The notes beneath the pieces were generated by a model. It was not told the DNA's origin. It searched no databases and was given only the letters and a program-made list of their open reading frames with translations. The position numbers and the translations under genes are program-made. A DNA stretch of 64,000 nt from Nitrospira sp. GTDB lineage: Bacteria > Nitrospirota > Nitrospiria > Nitrospirales > Nitrospiraceae. The stretch is from the NCBI GenBank assembly GCA_005239465.1, contig SPAW01000004.1, positions 93,591 to 157,590 of the forward strand, written 5' to 3'. Below, piece after piece: positions 35,201 to 45,838 of this stretch (position 1 is its first letter; each line of letters opens with the position of its first letter).

Positions 35201-35717
35201 CAAACTTAAAACGGGAATTCGATGCGGTCGAAAAAAAGAAAAAGACCGCCTATGTAGGAGGCCTTTTCTTTTTTCTCTCCCTTTGCAGGTGCGCGGCACG
35301 GAAATAGGGACAGGCACGGAAATAGGGACAGGCTACTTTTTATCAGAGACTATGTCAACGCAATTGGCCGCAAACACAAAAGCCACCTACAGGCGGTGGC
35401 CTTGTTGTTTCACTCTCTTTTTTATGGCGGCGGCGGTGCGGGGTGGTCCTTATTGCGCGCATTCACCGAGCACCGCCTCTACCTCCACCTTCTCCATTGT
35501 GGAAGTGGGGAGGTCTGGGTCAGCGTCGTGTAATTGTGCGGAGGGTTGGGCTCCGCACTTGCTGAGCGGATGCGGTCTGCTCAGAGCAGACGCCGAGCAC
35601 TGTTCGAGCCTGGTCTACGCGAAGCGTATTGGCCGGGCGAGTTGCACAGGCGAGCAGACGCGAAGCTTAGTACGGTCAACCCGAAGCACTGAGCAGGCTG
35701 ACCCAGCCTCCCCGCTC
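35201..35717. other. Repeat-containing gap with terminator-like hairpins
   Basis: This 517-bp region has no gene. Near 35230-35275 an A-rich strand, imperfect hairpin and T-run could terminate the upstream gene. A tandem pair of ggaaatagggacaggcac units at about 35298-35335 leads into an inverted copy of the repeat core (ggctactttttatcag). Another hairpin (aagccacc...ggtggcctt) lies near 35380-35410. Confidence 0.5.
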
Positions 35718-37019
<1,302 letters not shown>

Positions 37020-37025
37020 TCAGTA

Positions 37026-37059
37026 AAAGAGGAGCGGATTGTCGAATCCGCCCCTCTTT
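37026..37059 (-). terminator. Hairpin between metK and ahcY
   Basis: Two 15-base arms (37026-37040 and 37045-37059) with one mismatch around a GTCG loop, flanked by A-rich and T-rich ends on both strands. It could terminate or attenuate read-through from metK into ahcY. Confidence 0.7.
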
Positions 37060-37084
37060 GTGCTTACCGAGCAGATGGTGATAC

Positions 37085-38233
37085 TTACAGTCCTGCGTCT
37101 CTTCGCAACACCTTGGCTTTGTCGATCTTTTCCCAGGTGAACTCCGGTTCGTTCCGGCCGAAGTGCCCGTAAGAGGCGGTCTTACGAAAGATCGGACGGC
37201 GAAGCTTGAGGTAATCGATGATGCCGATCGGGGTCATCGGGAAATGTTTCCGCACGATCTTGTCCAGATTCTCGATGGAGACCTTTTCGGTGTTCTTCGT
37301 ATCGACGAGCACGGAAACGGGATCGGCTACACCGATCGCGTAGGCCAACTGCACTTCGCACTTGTCGGCCAAACCGGCGGCGACGACGTTCTTGGCGATG
37401 TAGCGGGCCATGTAGGAGGCCGAGCGGTCGACCTTCGTCGGATCCTTGCCGGAGAAAGCGCCGCCGCCATGGCTGCCGTGGCCGCCGTATGTGTCAACGA
37501 TGATCTTGCGGCCGGTCAATCCGGTGTCGCCCATCGGCCCGCCGACAACAAAGCGGCCGGTCGGATTGATGTGGTGCTTCACGCTGGTGGGGTCATAGAG
37601 GCCTTTCGGCATCACCGGCTTGATGACCTTTTCCATGATGTCGCGCTCGATTTGCTTAGTAGTCACGTCGGGGCTATGCTGGGCGGATATAACGATGGTG
37701 TCGATGCGCACCGGCTTGCCGTTGCGATATTCGACGGTCACCTGGGACTTGCCGTCCGGGCGGACCCAACCGAGGATTTTCTTCTTGCGTACTTCGGCCA
37801 GGCGCTTGGTCAATCGGTGGGCGAGAACGATCGGCATCGGCATCAGTTCGGAGGTTTCGTTGGTCGCATAGCCGAACATCAAGCCCTGGTCGCCGGCTCC
37901 GCCGGAATCCACGCCCATGGCGATATCGCCTGATTGCTGGTGGATGGCGGTCAGGACTGAGCAGGTGTGGTAGTCGAATCCCCACGATGCATCGCAATAG
38001 CCGACGTCCTTGATGACGTCGCGGATGATATCGGGAATCTCGACGTAGGCCTTGGTGGAGATCTCACCGGCTACAAAGGCGATGCCGGTGGTCAGGATGG
38101 TCTCGCAGGCGACGCGGGAATATTTATCTTTGGCGATAAGCGCATCCAGGATCCCGTCGGAGATCTGGTCTGCGATCTTGTCCGGATGCCCTTCAGTGAC
38201 TGATTCCGAGGTAAACAAATAGTTATTTCTCAT
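37085..38233 (-). CDS. metK: S-adenosylmethionine synthetase MetK
   Basis: A 382-residue enzyme making SAM from methionine and ATP. Family signatures: [20 protein letters not shown] at the N-terminus, [11 protein letters not shown], and [20 protein letters not shown]. Normal length. Together with ahcY it supplies and recycles methyl groups; no known SAM or SAH riboswitch was recognised upstream. Confidence 0.96.
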   Translation of the reverse strand: MRNNYLFTSESVTEGHPDKIADQISDGILDALIAKDKYSRVACETILTTGIAFVAGEISTKAYVEIPDIIRDVIKDVGYCDASWGFDYHTCSVLTAIHQQSGDIAMGVDSGGAGDQGLMFGYATNETSELMPMPIVLAHRLTKRLAEVRKKKILGWVRPDGKSQVTVEYRNGKPVRIDTIVISAQHSPDVTTKQIERDIMEKVIKPVMPKGLYDPTSVKHHINPTGRFVVGGPMGDTGLTGRKIIVDTYGGHGSHGGGAFSGKDPTKVDRSASYMARYIAKNVVAAGLADKCEVQLAYAIGVADPVSVLVDTKNTEKVSIENLDKIVRKHFPMTPIGIIDYLKLRRPIFRKTASYGHFGRNEPEFTWEKIDKAKVLRRDAGL

Positions 38234-38405
38234 GCGCTCCCTCTAGGTTCTGGTTATCGAAAGCCGCCGGTGGTCAGAATGTGGAAATGACGAGTTCCGA
38301 GCGACAGGAGAGTCATACAGAACGGTGCGGATTTTAGAGGAGATTGCTGGTTTTGTCCATCACTTCGATAGTAGGGGGCGTTGCGTGGGGTGCACCGCCG
38401 TTTGC

Positions 38406-38435
38406 TTGACACTGGTTTTTAGCCACTTGTAAGAT
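38406..38435 (+). promoter_or_regulatory. Candidate promoter upstream of the TlpA/CcdA pair
   Basis: TTGACA (38406-38411), an 18-base spacer and TAAGAT (38430-38435). It lies 210 bases before the TlpA-like gene, so a long leader would result. The 412-bp gap (38234-38645) holds several small GC-rich hairpins; no gene or known RNA was recognised. Confidence 0.45.
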
Positions 38436-38645
38436 GGCCACATTTCCGCGGGCTTAAACATTCCCCACAATCCAGAACTTATTAAGGTAACGTAGTTTAG
38501 GAGGGGAGGGTCCGCTTGAGACGGCCTAAGGATTGGACCGGGTCGATAGCCTGAAGACGCTGACGACCTTGCTCTACGTCATGCCCAAGACGGCGCAGCC
38601 TGCGCGACGCGGGGATCAAGCCGAGCGTGCGACCAAGGATTGTTC

Positions 38646-39209
38646 ATGAAACCTTTTCTACCGGCATGGCTTCTCGTTGGACTGGTTGCCGCTGATTGCG
38701 CTCTCGCGCTCTTTGTTCCCATGTCGAAGGCGGAGTCGCCGGCGTTCAAGACAGCGCCGATTGCCGAGCGTGGCTTGGTCATGATCGGCGACGAAGCGCC
38801 GAACTTTCAATTGCGTGATCTTGCCGGCAACGTGGTAAGCCTGTCCCAACTCAGAGGGAAAGTCGTCTTGGTGAATTTCTGGGCGACCTGGTGTGGGCCC
38901 TGCCGCGTCGAAATGCCGGCGATGGAGCAGTTGTATCGGACCTTTCCGCGAAGGGAGTTCGAGATCCTTGCGGTATCCACCGATCCGCAAGGCGCGGCGG
39001 TGACCGGCCCCTTTCAGCAGGAAATGGGGTTTACGTTCCCCATTCTCCATGATTCCGAGTATCGCGTGGGCCTCACCTATGGCGCGAGAACGCTCCCGAT
39101 GACCTTCATGGTCGATCGCCAGGGCGTCATTCGGCAGAAGATTTTCGGTGCCCGTGATTGGGACTCACCTGAGGCGCGTGAGTTGATCCAAACTCTCATG
39201 AAGTCGTAG
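38646..39209 (+). CDS. TlpA/ResA-type periplasmic thioredoxin
   Basis: A 187-residue exported thioredoxin: N-terminal membrane anchor/signal, then NFWATWCGPCRVEMPAM with the WCGPC active site and RTLPMTFMVD (cis-Pro region). It probably reduces apocytochrome c or copper-protein disulphides in the periplasm. CcdA, which supplies electrons to such thioredoxins, follows by 2 bases. Confidence 0.9.
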   Translation: MKPFLPAWLLVGLVAADCALALFVPMSKAESPAFKTAPIAERGLVMIGDEAPNFQLRDLAGNVVSLSQLRGKVVLVNFWATWCGPCRVEMPAMEQLYRTFPRREFEILAVSTDPQGAAVTGPFQQEMGFTFPILHDSEYRVGLTYGARTLPMTFMVDRQGVIRQKIFGARDWDSPEARELIQTLMKS

Positions 39210-39211
39210 CC

Positions 39212-39958
39212 ATGACGCAATCGATCCCGCAGATTTCGCTCATCGCCGCCTTCTCGGCCGGCCTTCTATCGTTTGTCTCCCCCTGCGTGTTGCCCTTGGT
39301 GCCGTCCTACATTTCTTACATCACTGGACTCTCTGTCGAACAGCTGACGGACGCGTCTGAGCGGGTGAAATTCAAGAAGGCGATCGTGCTGAACGCGTTG
39401 CTGTTCATCGCCGGGTTTTCGTCGGTCTTCATCGCTTTTGGGGCGTCGGCCAGCTTTCTGGGGCAAATGCTCATCACCTACCTGGACCACATTCGTCGCA
39501 TCGGCGGGATCCTGATTATCGTGTTTGGGCTCTATCTCCTCGGTATCCTGAATCTGAATTTCTTGAAGATGGAGCATCGCTACCAGTTCCGCAATCGGCC
39601 GGCAGGTTATCTGGGGTCGTTCTTGATCGGCATTGCATTTGCCGCTGGGTGGACGCCCTGCGTGGGGCCGGTATTGGGATCGATCTTACTGTATGCCGGC
39701 ACAACAGACTCCCTCTTGGACGGGGTCGTATTACTGACATTCTACTCGTTAGGACTGGGCTTGCCGCTGTTTCTCACGGCGCTGGGCGTGGATCGGTTTC
39801 TGGCCTATTTCAAAGAAGTGCGGGCGTATTTGTGGGGTGTGTCTACCGTGAGTGGAGTCTTGTTGGTCATAGTCGGCGTGATGATCTACGCCAATTCACT
39901 CACGATAATCACGAGTTTCTTGGAGCGATACGGCATTGGTTGGTATCTCGGTCAGTGA
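39212..39958 (+). CDS. ccdA: CcdA-type cytochrome c biogenesis/thiol-disulphide transporter
   Basis: A 248-residue membrane protein with six helices of the CcdA/DsbD-beta family. The two redox Cys are in SFVSPCVLPLVPSY and AAGWTPCVGPVLG. It carries reducing equivalents from cytoplasmic thioredoxin to the TlpA-like protein encoded just upstream, serving cytochrome c maturation. Confidence 0.93.
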   Translation: MTQSIPQISLIAAFSAGLLSFVSPCVLPLVPSYISYITGLSVEQLTDASERVKFKKAIVLNALLFIAGFSSVFIAFGASASFLGQMLITYLDHIRRIGGILIIVFGLYLLGILNLNFLKMEHRYQFRNRPAGYLGSFLIGIAFAAGWTPCVGPVLGSILLYAGTTDSLLDGVVLLTFYSLGLGLPLFLTALGVDRFLAYFKEVRAYLWGVSTVSGVLLVIVGVMIYANSLTIITSFLERYGIGWYLGQ

Positions 39959-40109
39959 CCTCGCCATCAGCAATCAGCGGTCAGCCTTCAGCTGTCAGAT
40001 CAAATTTCTTCGAGTTCCGCGACTCCCTCGCTCAAAGCGAACTTTTACCACCCTGGATTTAACAATGTTTTGCTGATAGCTGTATGCTGACAGCTTCTCT
40101 GCTGCTACA

Positions 40110-41075
40110 TCAGCACCAGGCGCCGAGGCGGCAAGCCGTGAAGGTCTGTCCCAGAGCGTTGGCTGAGGGAATGCGAAGCGATCCAATCTGAGAGGGTGAG
40201 GGAATGGATGGCTGATCGGGTGCTTCCGGTCTGGCGCTCCGGCCTGCTGTTGGTCCAATGTCGGAAAAGGCGACCGAGTCGGATTTTTGGGCGAGAAGGG
40301 TGCCAGGCTGCGCTCCTCCGAGTTTCGCCAGCAGCTTTTTCCCGTCTTTGGACACTTTGCTGCCCGGATATTTTTCTGCCAGCAGGACGAGATTATCTCG
40401 TGCCCAATCGTCGGCGCCCAGTTCATGATAGGCCATGGCTAGAAAGTACAAGGCGTCGGGAGCGACCGGCTTGTCTGGGTAGCTCTTGATAATCTGTTCA
40501 AATCGGTGCGCGGCGGCCAGGTATGAGCCACGCCGGTAGTAGAATTGGCCCACAAACAAGTGCATTTGCGCGAGCCAGTCGTGGCATTCCTGGATTTTCT
40601 GTTGGGCCTGAGCATCATAGCGGCTTCCAGGAAAATCCTTCCTCATCCGTTCGAGCGCGGTGATTGCCTGTTGCATGGGCTCAGGATCTCGATCGATGCT
40701 TTTCGCCTTCTTGAAATGGATTTCCCCGATCCTATAAGCCGCATAAGGGGCAAGCACATGGGTTCGGTGGAGATCTAGGAAGTGGTTGTACTCGACTAAG
40801 GCTTCTGCGTACTCCCCCCTGTCGAAAAATGCTTCTCCGCGCTTCATAATGACATTGGGATGATAGTGCCTCTCGACGGTATCATCAAGGAAGATTTGCT
40901 CATCTATGCCGCCGACCGCTTTCTTCGCAGCTTCCGGTTGTCGCATGTCCTTGGGGGTGCCGGAACAAGCCACCATGAGAGCGTGTCCAAGCACGAGGCA
41001 GCCCAGTAGGGCCAATAGCGACGGCCAAGACAGCCGAGCTACCTCAGGTTGAGCTGGGTTTGTTGAGGCCGACAT
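40110..41075 (-). CDS. bamD: Outer-membrane assembly lipoprotein BamD-like
   Basis: A 321-residue lipoprotein (LMVACSGT gives the lipid-attached Cys) with TPR-like repeats: RGEYAEALVEYNHFLDLH, YAAYRIGEIHFKKAKS, YRRGSYLAAAHRFEQII, as in BamD, part of the machine inserting beta-barrels. The last 60 residues are Pro/Ser-rich and unlike BamD. It could alternatively be another outer-membrane TPR lipoprotein. Confidence 0.85.
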   Translation of the reverse strand: MSASTNPAQPEVARLSWPSLLALLGCLVLGHALMVACSGTPKDMRQPEAAKKAVGGIDEQIFLDDTVERHYHPNVIMKRGEAFFDRGEYAEALVEYNHFLDLHRTHVLAPYAAYRIGEIHFKKAKSIDRDPEPMQQAITALERMRKDFPGSRYDAQAQQKIQECHDWLAQMHLFVGQFYYRRGSYLAAAHRFEQIIKSYPDKPVAPDALYFLAMAYHELGADDWARDNLVLLAEKYPGSKVSKDGKKLLAKLGGAQPGTLLAQKSDSVAFSDIGPTAGRSARPEAPDQPSIPSPSQIGSLRIPSANALGQTFTACRLGAWC

Positions 41076-41214
41076 ATGGGAGATTCATAGCAAGAATATG
41101 GGCAAAAAGCAACGACAGTGAGAGCTCGGTTGACCCGCCCCCCTATGCTCCCTATAATCCCGCGCACGCTTGGAGCATGTGCAATCTCTTCTCGATAGAC
41201 CATGGGCGGGAGTG

Positions 41215-42123
41215 ATGATTCGAACGAGGGTGATTGGAACAGGCAGTTATCTCCCGGACCGGGTCGTCACGAATGAGGAAATTGCCCTTCCGCTGGGACT
41301 ACCCCCGGCCCAGATTCAGCGGCTGACCGGTATTCGGGAGCGTCGCTGGGCGGCTGAACACGAAGCCCCTTCCGACATGGCGATTGAGGCTGGGCGTCGG
41401 GCCCTCGATGCCGACGGCTGCGAAGCTTCCGCCATCGACGCGATCATCCTTTCTACGACATCTCCAGACATGGCCTTTCCCTCAACCGCCTGTTATGTCC
41501 AGCGAGGGTTGGGGTGCAAAGGAGTGGGGGCGTTTGATGTGTCCGCATCCTGTTCAGGATTTCTCTATGGGCTCTCCATGGCACAGGCCATGATTCACAG
41601 TGGGCAGGTCAGGACATGTCTCGTGGTGGCATCGGAAGTAAAGTCTCGCTTTCTCGATCCCAAGGATGAAGCGACGGCCATGCTGTTCGGTGATGGGGCG
41701 GGTGCCGTTATCCTGCGAGGTGAGGAAGACCGAAGCCCGGAGTGGCGTGGGGTCCTAGGGGTCAGGCTGCATGCGGATGGGTCACGGCACGGGCTGATAC
41801 GTATCCCCGCCGGCGGGTCGCGGACACCGTCGTCTCTCGACACGCTTGCGAGGCAGGAGCATGTGCTTCGTATGCAGGGGGCCTCGCTCTTTCGAGTGGC
41901 GATTCGACGGATTGAGCAGGCGGTGCAGGACATCTTGAAGGAGTTCGGGGTCCGTCTTGGCGATATCAAGCAGGTGGTCCTCCACCAGGCCAATGGTCGA
42001 ATTCTGACCCAGGTCGCCGATCGTCTGGGGATTCCACAGGACAGGCTTTCGTCGGTGATCGAGCGGTATGGCAACACGTCGTGCGGAGGTCTGGCCTGGG
42101 CGGCGAGTCTCGTGCGGTGGTAG
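41215..42123 (+). CDS. fabH: 3-oxoacyl-ACP synthase III (FabH) with internal deletion
   Basis: A 302-residue FabH-type condensing enzyme. The catalytic triad is present: Cys113 (SASCSGFLYG), His257 (LHQANGRI) and Asn287 (YGNTS). Normal FabH proteins continue after GNTS with about 28 residues (an Ala-Ser helix, then Gly-Arg-Ile-Lys and a core strand) before the final GGxTWxAxLVRW; here YGNTS is joined directly to CGGLAWAASLVRW. The frame is kept, so the deletion is either real, probably inactivating, or a collapsed assembly. Start at 41215 has GGGAG upstream. It may act in fatty-acid initiation if still active. Confidence 0.8.
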   Translation: MIRTRVIGTGSYLPDRVVTNEEIALPLGLPPAQIQRLTGIRERRWAAEHEAPSDMAIEAGRRALDADGCEASAIDAIILSTTSPDMAFPSTACYVQRGLGCKGVGAFDVSASCSGFLYGLSMAQAMIHSGQVRTCLVVASEVKSRFLDPKDEATAMLFGDGAGAVILRGEEDRSPEWRGVLGVRLHADGSRHGLIRIPAGGSRTPSSLDTLARQEHVLRMQGASLFRVAIRRIEQAVQDILKEFGVRLGDIKQVVLHQANGRILTQVADRLGIPQDRLSSVIERYGNTSCGGLAWAASLVRW

Positions 42124-42218
42124 GAGCCGGGGTCGACGATGTCGGCAGGCCCGCAGTCAGTGTGTCACACAGCGATGAGTGGAGACGAGGGTTACCTCAC
42201 GACCCAGGAGCATCGATC

Positions 42219-42839
42219 ATGATCTTCGGCCTGATTCCCAAGGAAGAAGCCTTTTTCGATTTGTTTAAGCAGGCGGCGCACAACATGATCGAAGGCAGCC
42301 GCCTGCTCAAGGATATGATGGAAGACTTTCGCGACCTTCACGGCAAGGCCAAGAAGATCAAGGAAGTGGAGCATGTGGGAGACGGGATTACGCACGACAT
42401 TGCGATGCGTCTCAATCAGACGTTCATGACACCGATCGACCGCGAAGACATTCACGATTTGGCCTGCGCGCTGGACGACATCCTCGATGCGGTAGAAGCC
42501 GTGGCGGATCGAATTTTGATCTACAAGATCGCGCGGCCGACCGAGTCGGCGATTCGGCTGGCCGACATTCTATATCAGGCCTCCGTCGCGGTGGGTCGCG
42601 GGGTGGATCGGATCGGCATGTCGCACGCGCAGATCAAGGAATGCTGCGTGCAAGTGAACAGTCTAGAAAACGAGGCCGACCGTGTGTCGCGGGATGCCAT
42701 TTCAGGACTGTTTGAGAAGGAAACAGATCCAATCTCCGTCATCAAATGGAAAGAGATTTACGAAACCATTGAGGAAGGGACCGACCGTTGTGAGGACGTC
42801 GCGAACGTCATCGAGCGTATCGTCCTCAAACAGACCTAG
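42219..42839 (+). CDS. PhoU-like/DUF47 phosphate transport regulator
   Basis: A 206-residue all-helical protein of the PhoU-like TIGR00153/DUF47 family (MIFGLIPKEEAFFDLFKQ, VEHVGDGITHDI, ALDDILDAVEAVADR, with acidic metal-binding helices). Members pair with low-affinity Pit phosphate transporters and restrain them. The pit gene is next, separated by a 129-bp inverted-repeat element. Confidence 0.9.
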   Translation: MIFGLIPKEEAFFDLFKQAAHNMIEGSRLLKDMMEDFRDLHGKAKKIKEVEHVGDGITHDIAMRLNQTFMTPIDREDIHDLACALDDILDAVEAVADRILIYKIARPTESAIRLADILYQASVAVGRGVDRIGMSHAQIKECCVQVNSLENEADRVSRDAISGLFEKETDPISVIKWKEIYETIEEGTDRCEDVANVIERIVLKQT

Positions 42840-42968
42840 CAGGCTGCGGATAAACTCAATTTGTGGTTCGACAGGCTCACCACGAACGGAACAACTCCTT
42901 GATTTTCAACACTGCCGCCGCCGTCCTGAAGCCCTCGAAGGGTGAATGGAGAGTTTATCCGCAGCCTG
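42840..42968. repeat. Miniature inverted-repeat element between phoU-like and pit genes
   Basis: Perfect 18-bp inverted ends, caggctgcggataaactc at 42840-42857 and its complement at 42951-42968, enclose about 90 bp that itself holds an internal palindrome (gttcgacaggctcaccacgaac). It begins right at the end of the PhoU-like gene. No coding capacity. Confidence 0.8.
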
Positions 42969-43013
42969 ATAGACCGAGCGGATTTTCCCCCCTGATGACA
43001 GTCTGGACACAAC

Positions 43014-44006
43014 ATGGCTGAACTGACCGGCTTGCTGCTGCTCACGGTGTTCCTGGCGCTCCTGTTCGACTTTTCGAACGGCTGGCATGATTGCGCCAAC
43101 GCAGTGGCGACGGTGGTCTCAACCCGCGTTCTGAGTCCCCTGGCCGCCGTGCTGCTGGCCGGCGCGTTGAATGTCGCGGGGGCCTTCTTTTCGACCGCAG
43201 TGGCGAAAATGATCGGCGGGGGAATCGTCTACGCCGATGCGATTACGAACACGGTGGTTGCCGGCGCGATGGGAGGAGCGATTTTGTGGAATCTCTTCAC
43301 GCTGCTGCTAGGGCTACCGACCAGTTCCTCTCACGCGCTGATCGGTGGACTCGTCGGATCGGCGGTGACCCACGGTGGCTGGGCGGTCGTCCAGTTCAAA
43401 GGGCTGCGCGCCATTCTTGAGGCAATGGTTCTCTCCCCGCTCTTCGGGTTCGGCATGGGATTCCTCATCATGGTGACAGTCAGTTGGATATTTTTCCGGG
43501 TTCAGCGCGGCGTTGCGACGAAGGTGTTCAGCCGGTTGCAGCTCCTCTCGGCGAGCTTCATGGCGTTCAGCCATGGGGCAAACGACGCCCAAAAAGTGAT
43601 GGGTGTGATTACTCTGGCTCTGGTAGCATCGGGGCAGTTGACGTCGTCTGAAGTGCCGACCTGGGTGATCGTGTCCTGCGCGTTGGCGATGGGGCTTGGG
43701 ACGACAGTCGGTGGGTGGCGGATTGTCCGGACGCTGGGGATGAAAATCGTGAAACTTGAGCCGGTTCACGGATTCGCGGCCGAAACCGGAGCGGCGAGTG
43801 TGTTACTGTTCACGGCCCACTTCGGTCTCCCAGTTAGTACGACCCATACGATTACGTCGTCGATCCTGGGTGTAGGCGCGACCAAGCGTCTCTCTGCGGT
43901 TCGATGGGGACTCACTCACAAGATCCTCTCCGCCTGGGTGTTCACGCTACCCGGGGCAGGTTTGCTGGGGGCCGGAGTCTATGCCTTGCTGGCTTCACTA
44001 ACCTGA
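43014..44006 (+). CDS. pit: Inorganic phosphate transporter, Pit family
   Basis: A 330-residue membrane protein with about ten helices in two Pit repeats: FSNGWHDCANAVATVV and FSHGANDAQKVMGVI are the family signatures; LPTSSSHALIGGL and LPVSTTHTITSSI also fit. It imports phosphate (with metal) using proton motive force. Its 3' end overlaps that of phoR by 28 bases. Confidence 0.95.
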   Translation: MAELTGLLLLTVFLALLFDFSNGWHDCANAVATVVSTRVLSPLAAVLLAGALNVAGAFFSTAVAKMIGGGIVYADAITNTVVAGAMGGAILWNLFTLLLGLPTSSSHALIGGLVGSAVTHGGWAVVQFKGLRAILEAMVLSPLFGFGMGFLIMVTVSWIFFRVQRGVATKVFSRLQLLSASFMAFSHGANDAQKVMGVITLALVASGQLTSSEVPTWVIVSCALAMGLGTTVGGWRIVRTLGMKIVKLEPVHGFAAETGAASVLLFTAHFGLPVSTTHTITSSILGVGATKRLSAVRWGLTHKILSAWVFTLPGAGLLGAGVYALLASLT

Positions 44007-45838
44007 GTCGGCAGCCGAGCCCTGGTGCTGACCGGGAGGCGAACCACAAACCGACTTCCCTGTGGTTGATTCGCTTCCACCCATACCTGTCCCCCATGCC
44101 CTTCAACAATGTGTTTGACGATCGCCAGGCCGAGTCCTGTTCCGCCTAGTTCACGCGACCGGGCCTTGTCGACACGATAGAATCGTTCGAAGACGCGCGG
44201 CCGGTCCTGCTCCGGAATGCCGATTCCCGTATCCGCGACGCTCAATTCGATTGTCCGGCTCGTTTGCTCAGTGATCCCGATCTCAGGGACCAGCTTGGCG
44301 CCGACAGTGATTGTCCCGCCCGCCGCCGTGTATTTTACCGCGTTATCGAGCAGGTTGGTCAGCACCTGTACGAGCCGGCCTTCATCACCTGCCATGGGGG
44401 GGAGAGTATCGTCAACCGATGAGACGAGCCGGTGGCCGTTCTTATCGGCGAGGGGTTTCATCATCGAGAGCGTGCGGTCGATGATGGGACGAAGATCAAG
44501 CGGTTCTTCTTTTAATAAGACGCGGCCCGATTCGATTTTTGAGAGTTCAAGCAAATCTTCGATGATCAGGTTGAGCCGGTCGCTTTGCTTGAGGATGATA
44601 TCCAGGAATTTCGCCGAGGCCGCGGGATCGTCCTTGGCGCCGTCCAGGAGGGCCTCGACGTATCCTTTGATGGACGTGAGCGGAGTGCGAAGTTCATGGG
44701 AGACATTCGCTACAAAGTCCTTCCGAATCTTTTCGAGGCGCCGCAGTTCCGTAATGTCGTGAAACACCAACACGACACAGGCCTCATTTTCCCGATCTCC
44801 CCCTGCGACGGAGGCTTCGATGTGCAGGCACCGGCCTGTGAGGGCCAGCACGATTTCATCTTCATGATTCGCCCGCGAGCGCAGGATCGCCGTCACCAGG
44901 TCGTTCAGCTGTTGATGACGGAACAGCTCCGCGCAGGGGCGTCCTCGCGCCTCCGCGCATGAGACACCGAACATTCGCTCCAGTGCTGGATTCACCTGCA
45001 AGACATGGCCGCGATAGTCCAGCACCATGACGCCTTCGACCATCGACGTCAGCACGGCGAGAAGCTGGGCTCGATCTTCTGAGAGTTCATCGATCTTGGC
45101 GTGAAGCTGATCGGCCATGTGATTGAGCGTGGCGGCCAAGAGGCCGACTTCATCTTGCGCGGTCGTCTTGATGGGGACGGTCTGGTGGCCGGAAGCCAAT
45201 TGTTGGGCAGCCAGCGCGATATCCGAGAGCGGCTTCGTAATGCTGCGAGCCAGCCAGATACTCAGCGACACAGCAACGAAGAAGGCGACGCCAAGGGCCA
45301 GCATGAGATTCTGCTGCAATTTGGAGATTTCGCGATCGAGCAATACCATCGGGAGACCCACGCGAACGACGATCGGCGGAACGTCCCGAGGCTGTGTCAG
45401 GACCATGGCCCGATACATCGTGCGTTCACCGGTAGTGTGACTGGCCCGAACGTCCTGCCCATATCCCGTGGCAAAAGCCTGTTGGACTTCGGGCCGCGAC
45501 CGATGATTCTCGACGGCGGACAAGTCGGCATCTCGCACGGCGCTATCGGCGATGACGATTCCGTCTGCGGCTACCAGCGTGACACGGGCCGAGGCTCGGC
45601 TGCCGAGGTCGCGCGCCATCTCTTGGAGTCGGGATCGTGTCGGACTTGAGGAGGGTGAATGAAACAGGGGTTGGAGCCCGTATTCAACGAGTTTGGTTTT
45701 CGCTTCCAGCACCTCGCTCAGCTGAGCGAGGTGCTGCCGTTCGAGAGATTGAATAGCCGTCGCGCCGGCGATCAGGAGACCACAGGCCACCGCCAGGAGC
45801 GTTCCGAGCGTGAATTTCCATCGGATCGACAGCGTCAT
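43979..45838 (-). CDS. phoR: PhoR-type sensor histidine kinase
   Basis: A 619-residue kinase: transmembrane helix at about 8-28, extracytoplasmic region to about 175, second helix (LALGVAFFVAVSLSIWLA), HAMP, PAS (VMVLDYRGHVLQVNPALERM), HisKA with phospho-His in FVANVSHELRTPLTS, then HATPase boxes NLLDNAVKYT, DTGIGIP and GGTGLGLAI. It overlaps phoB by 4 bases. Next to the PhoU-like/pit pair it probably senses phosphate limitation, although the large periplasmic loop is longer than in E. coli PhoR. Confidence 0.9.
   Translation of the reverse strand: MTLSIRWKFTLGTLLAVACGLLIAGATAIQSLERQHLAQLSEVLEAKTKLVEYGLQPLFHSPSSSPTRSRLQEMARDLGSRASARVTLVAADGIVIADSAVRDADLSAVENHRSRPEVQQAFATGYGQDVRASHTTGERTMYRAMVLTQPRDVPPIVVRVGLPMVLLDREISKLQQNLMLALGVAFFVAVSLSIWLARSITKPLSDIALAAQQLASGHQTVPIKTTAQDEVGLLAATLNHMADQLHAKIDELSEDRAQLLAVLTSMVEGVMVLDYRGHVLQVNPALERMFGVSCAEARGRPCAELFRHQQLNDLVTAILRSRANHEDEIVLALTGRCLHIEASVAGGDRENEACVVLVFHDITELRRLEKIRKDFVANVSHELRTPLTSIKGYVEALLDGAKDDPAASAKFLDIILKQSDRLNLIIEDLLELSKIESGRVLLKEEPLDLRPIIDRTLSMMKPLADKNGHRLVSSVDDTLPPMAGDEGRLVQVLTNLLDNAVKYTAAGGTITVGAKLVPEIGITEQTSRTIELSVADTGIGIPEQDRPRVFERFYRVDKARSRELGGTGLGLAIVKHIVEGHGGQVWVEANQPQGSRFVVRLPVSTRARLPTQVSEASKA

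Noticed and set aside
38234-38645. SAM or SAH riboswitch upstream of metK
   Set aside because: Hairpins are present but no recognisable core motif of a known SAM/SAH class was found by eye.
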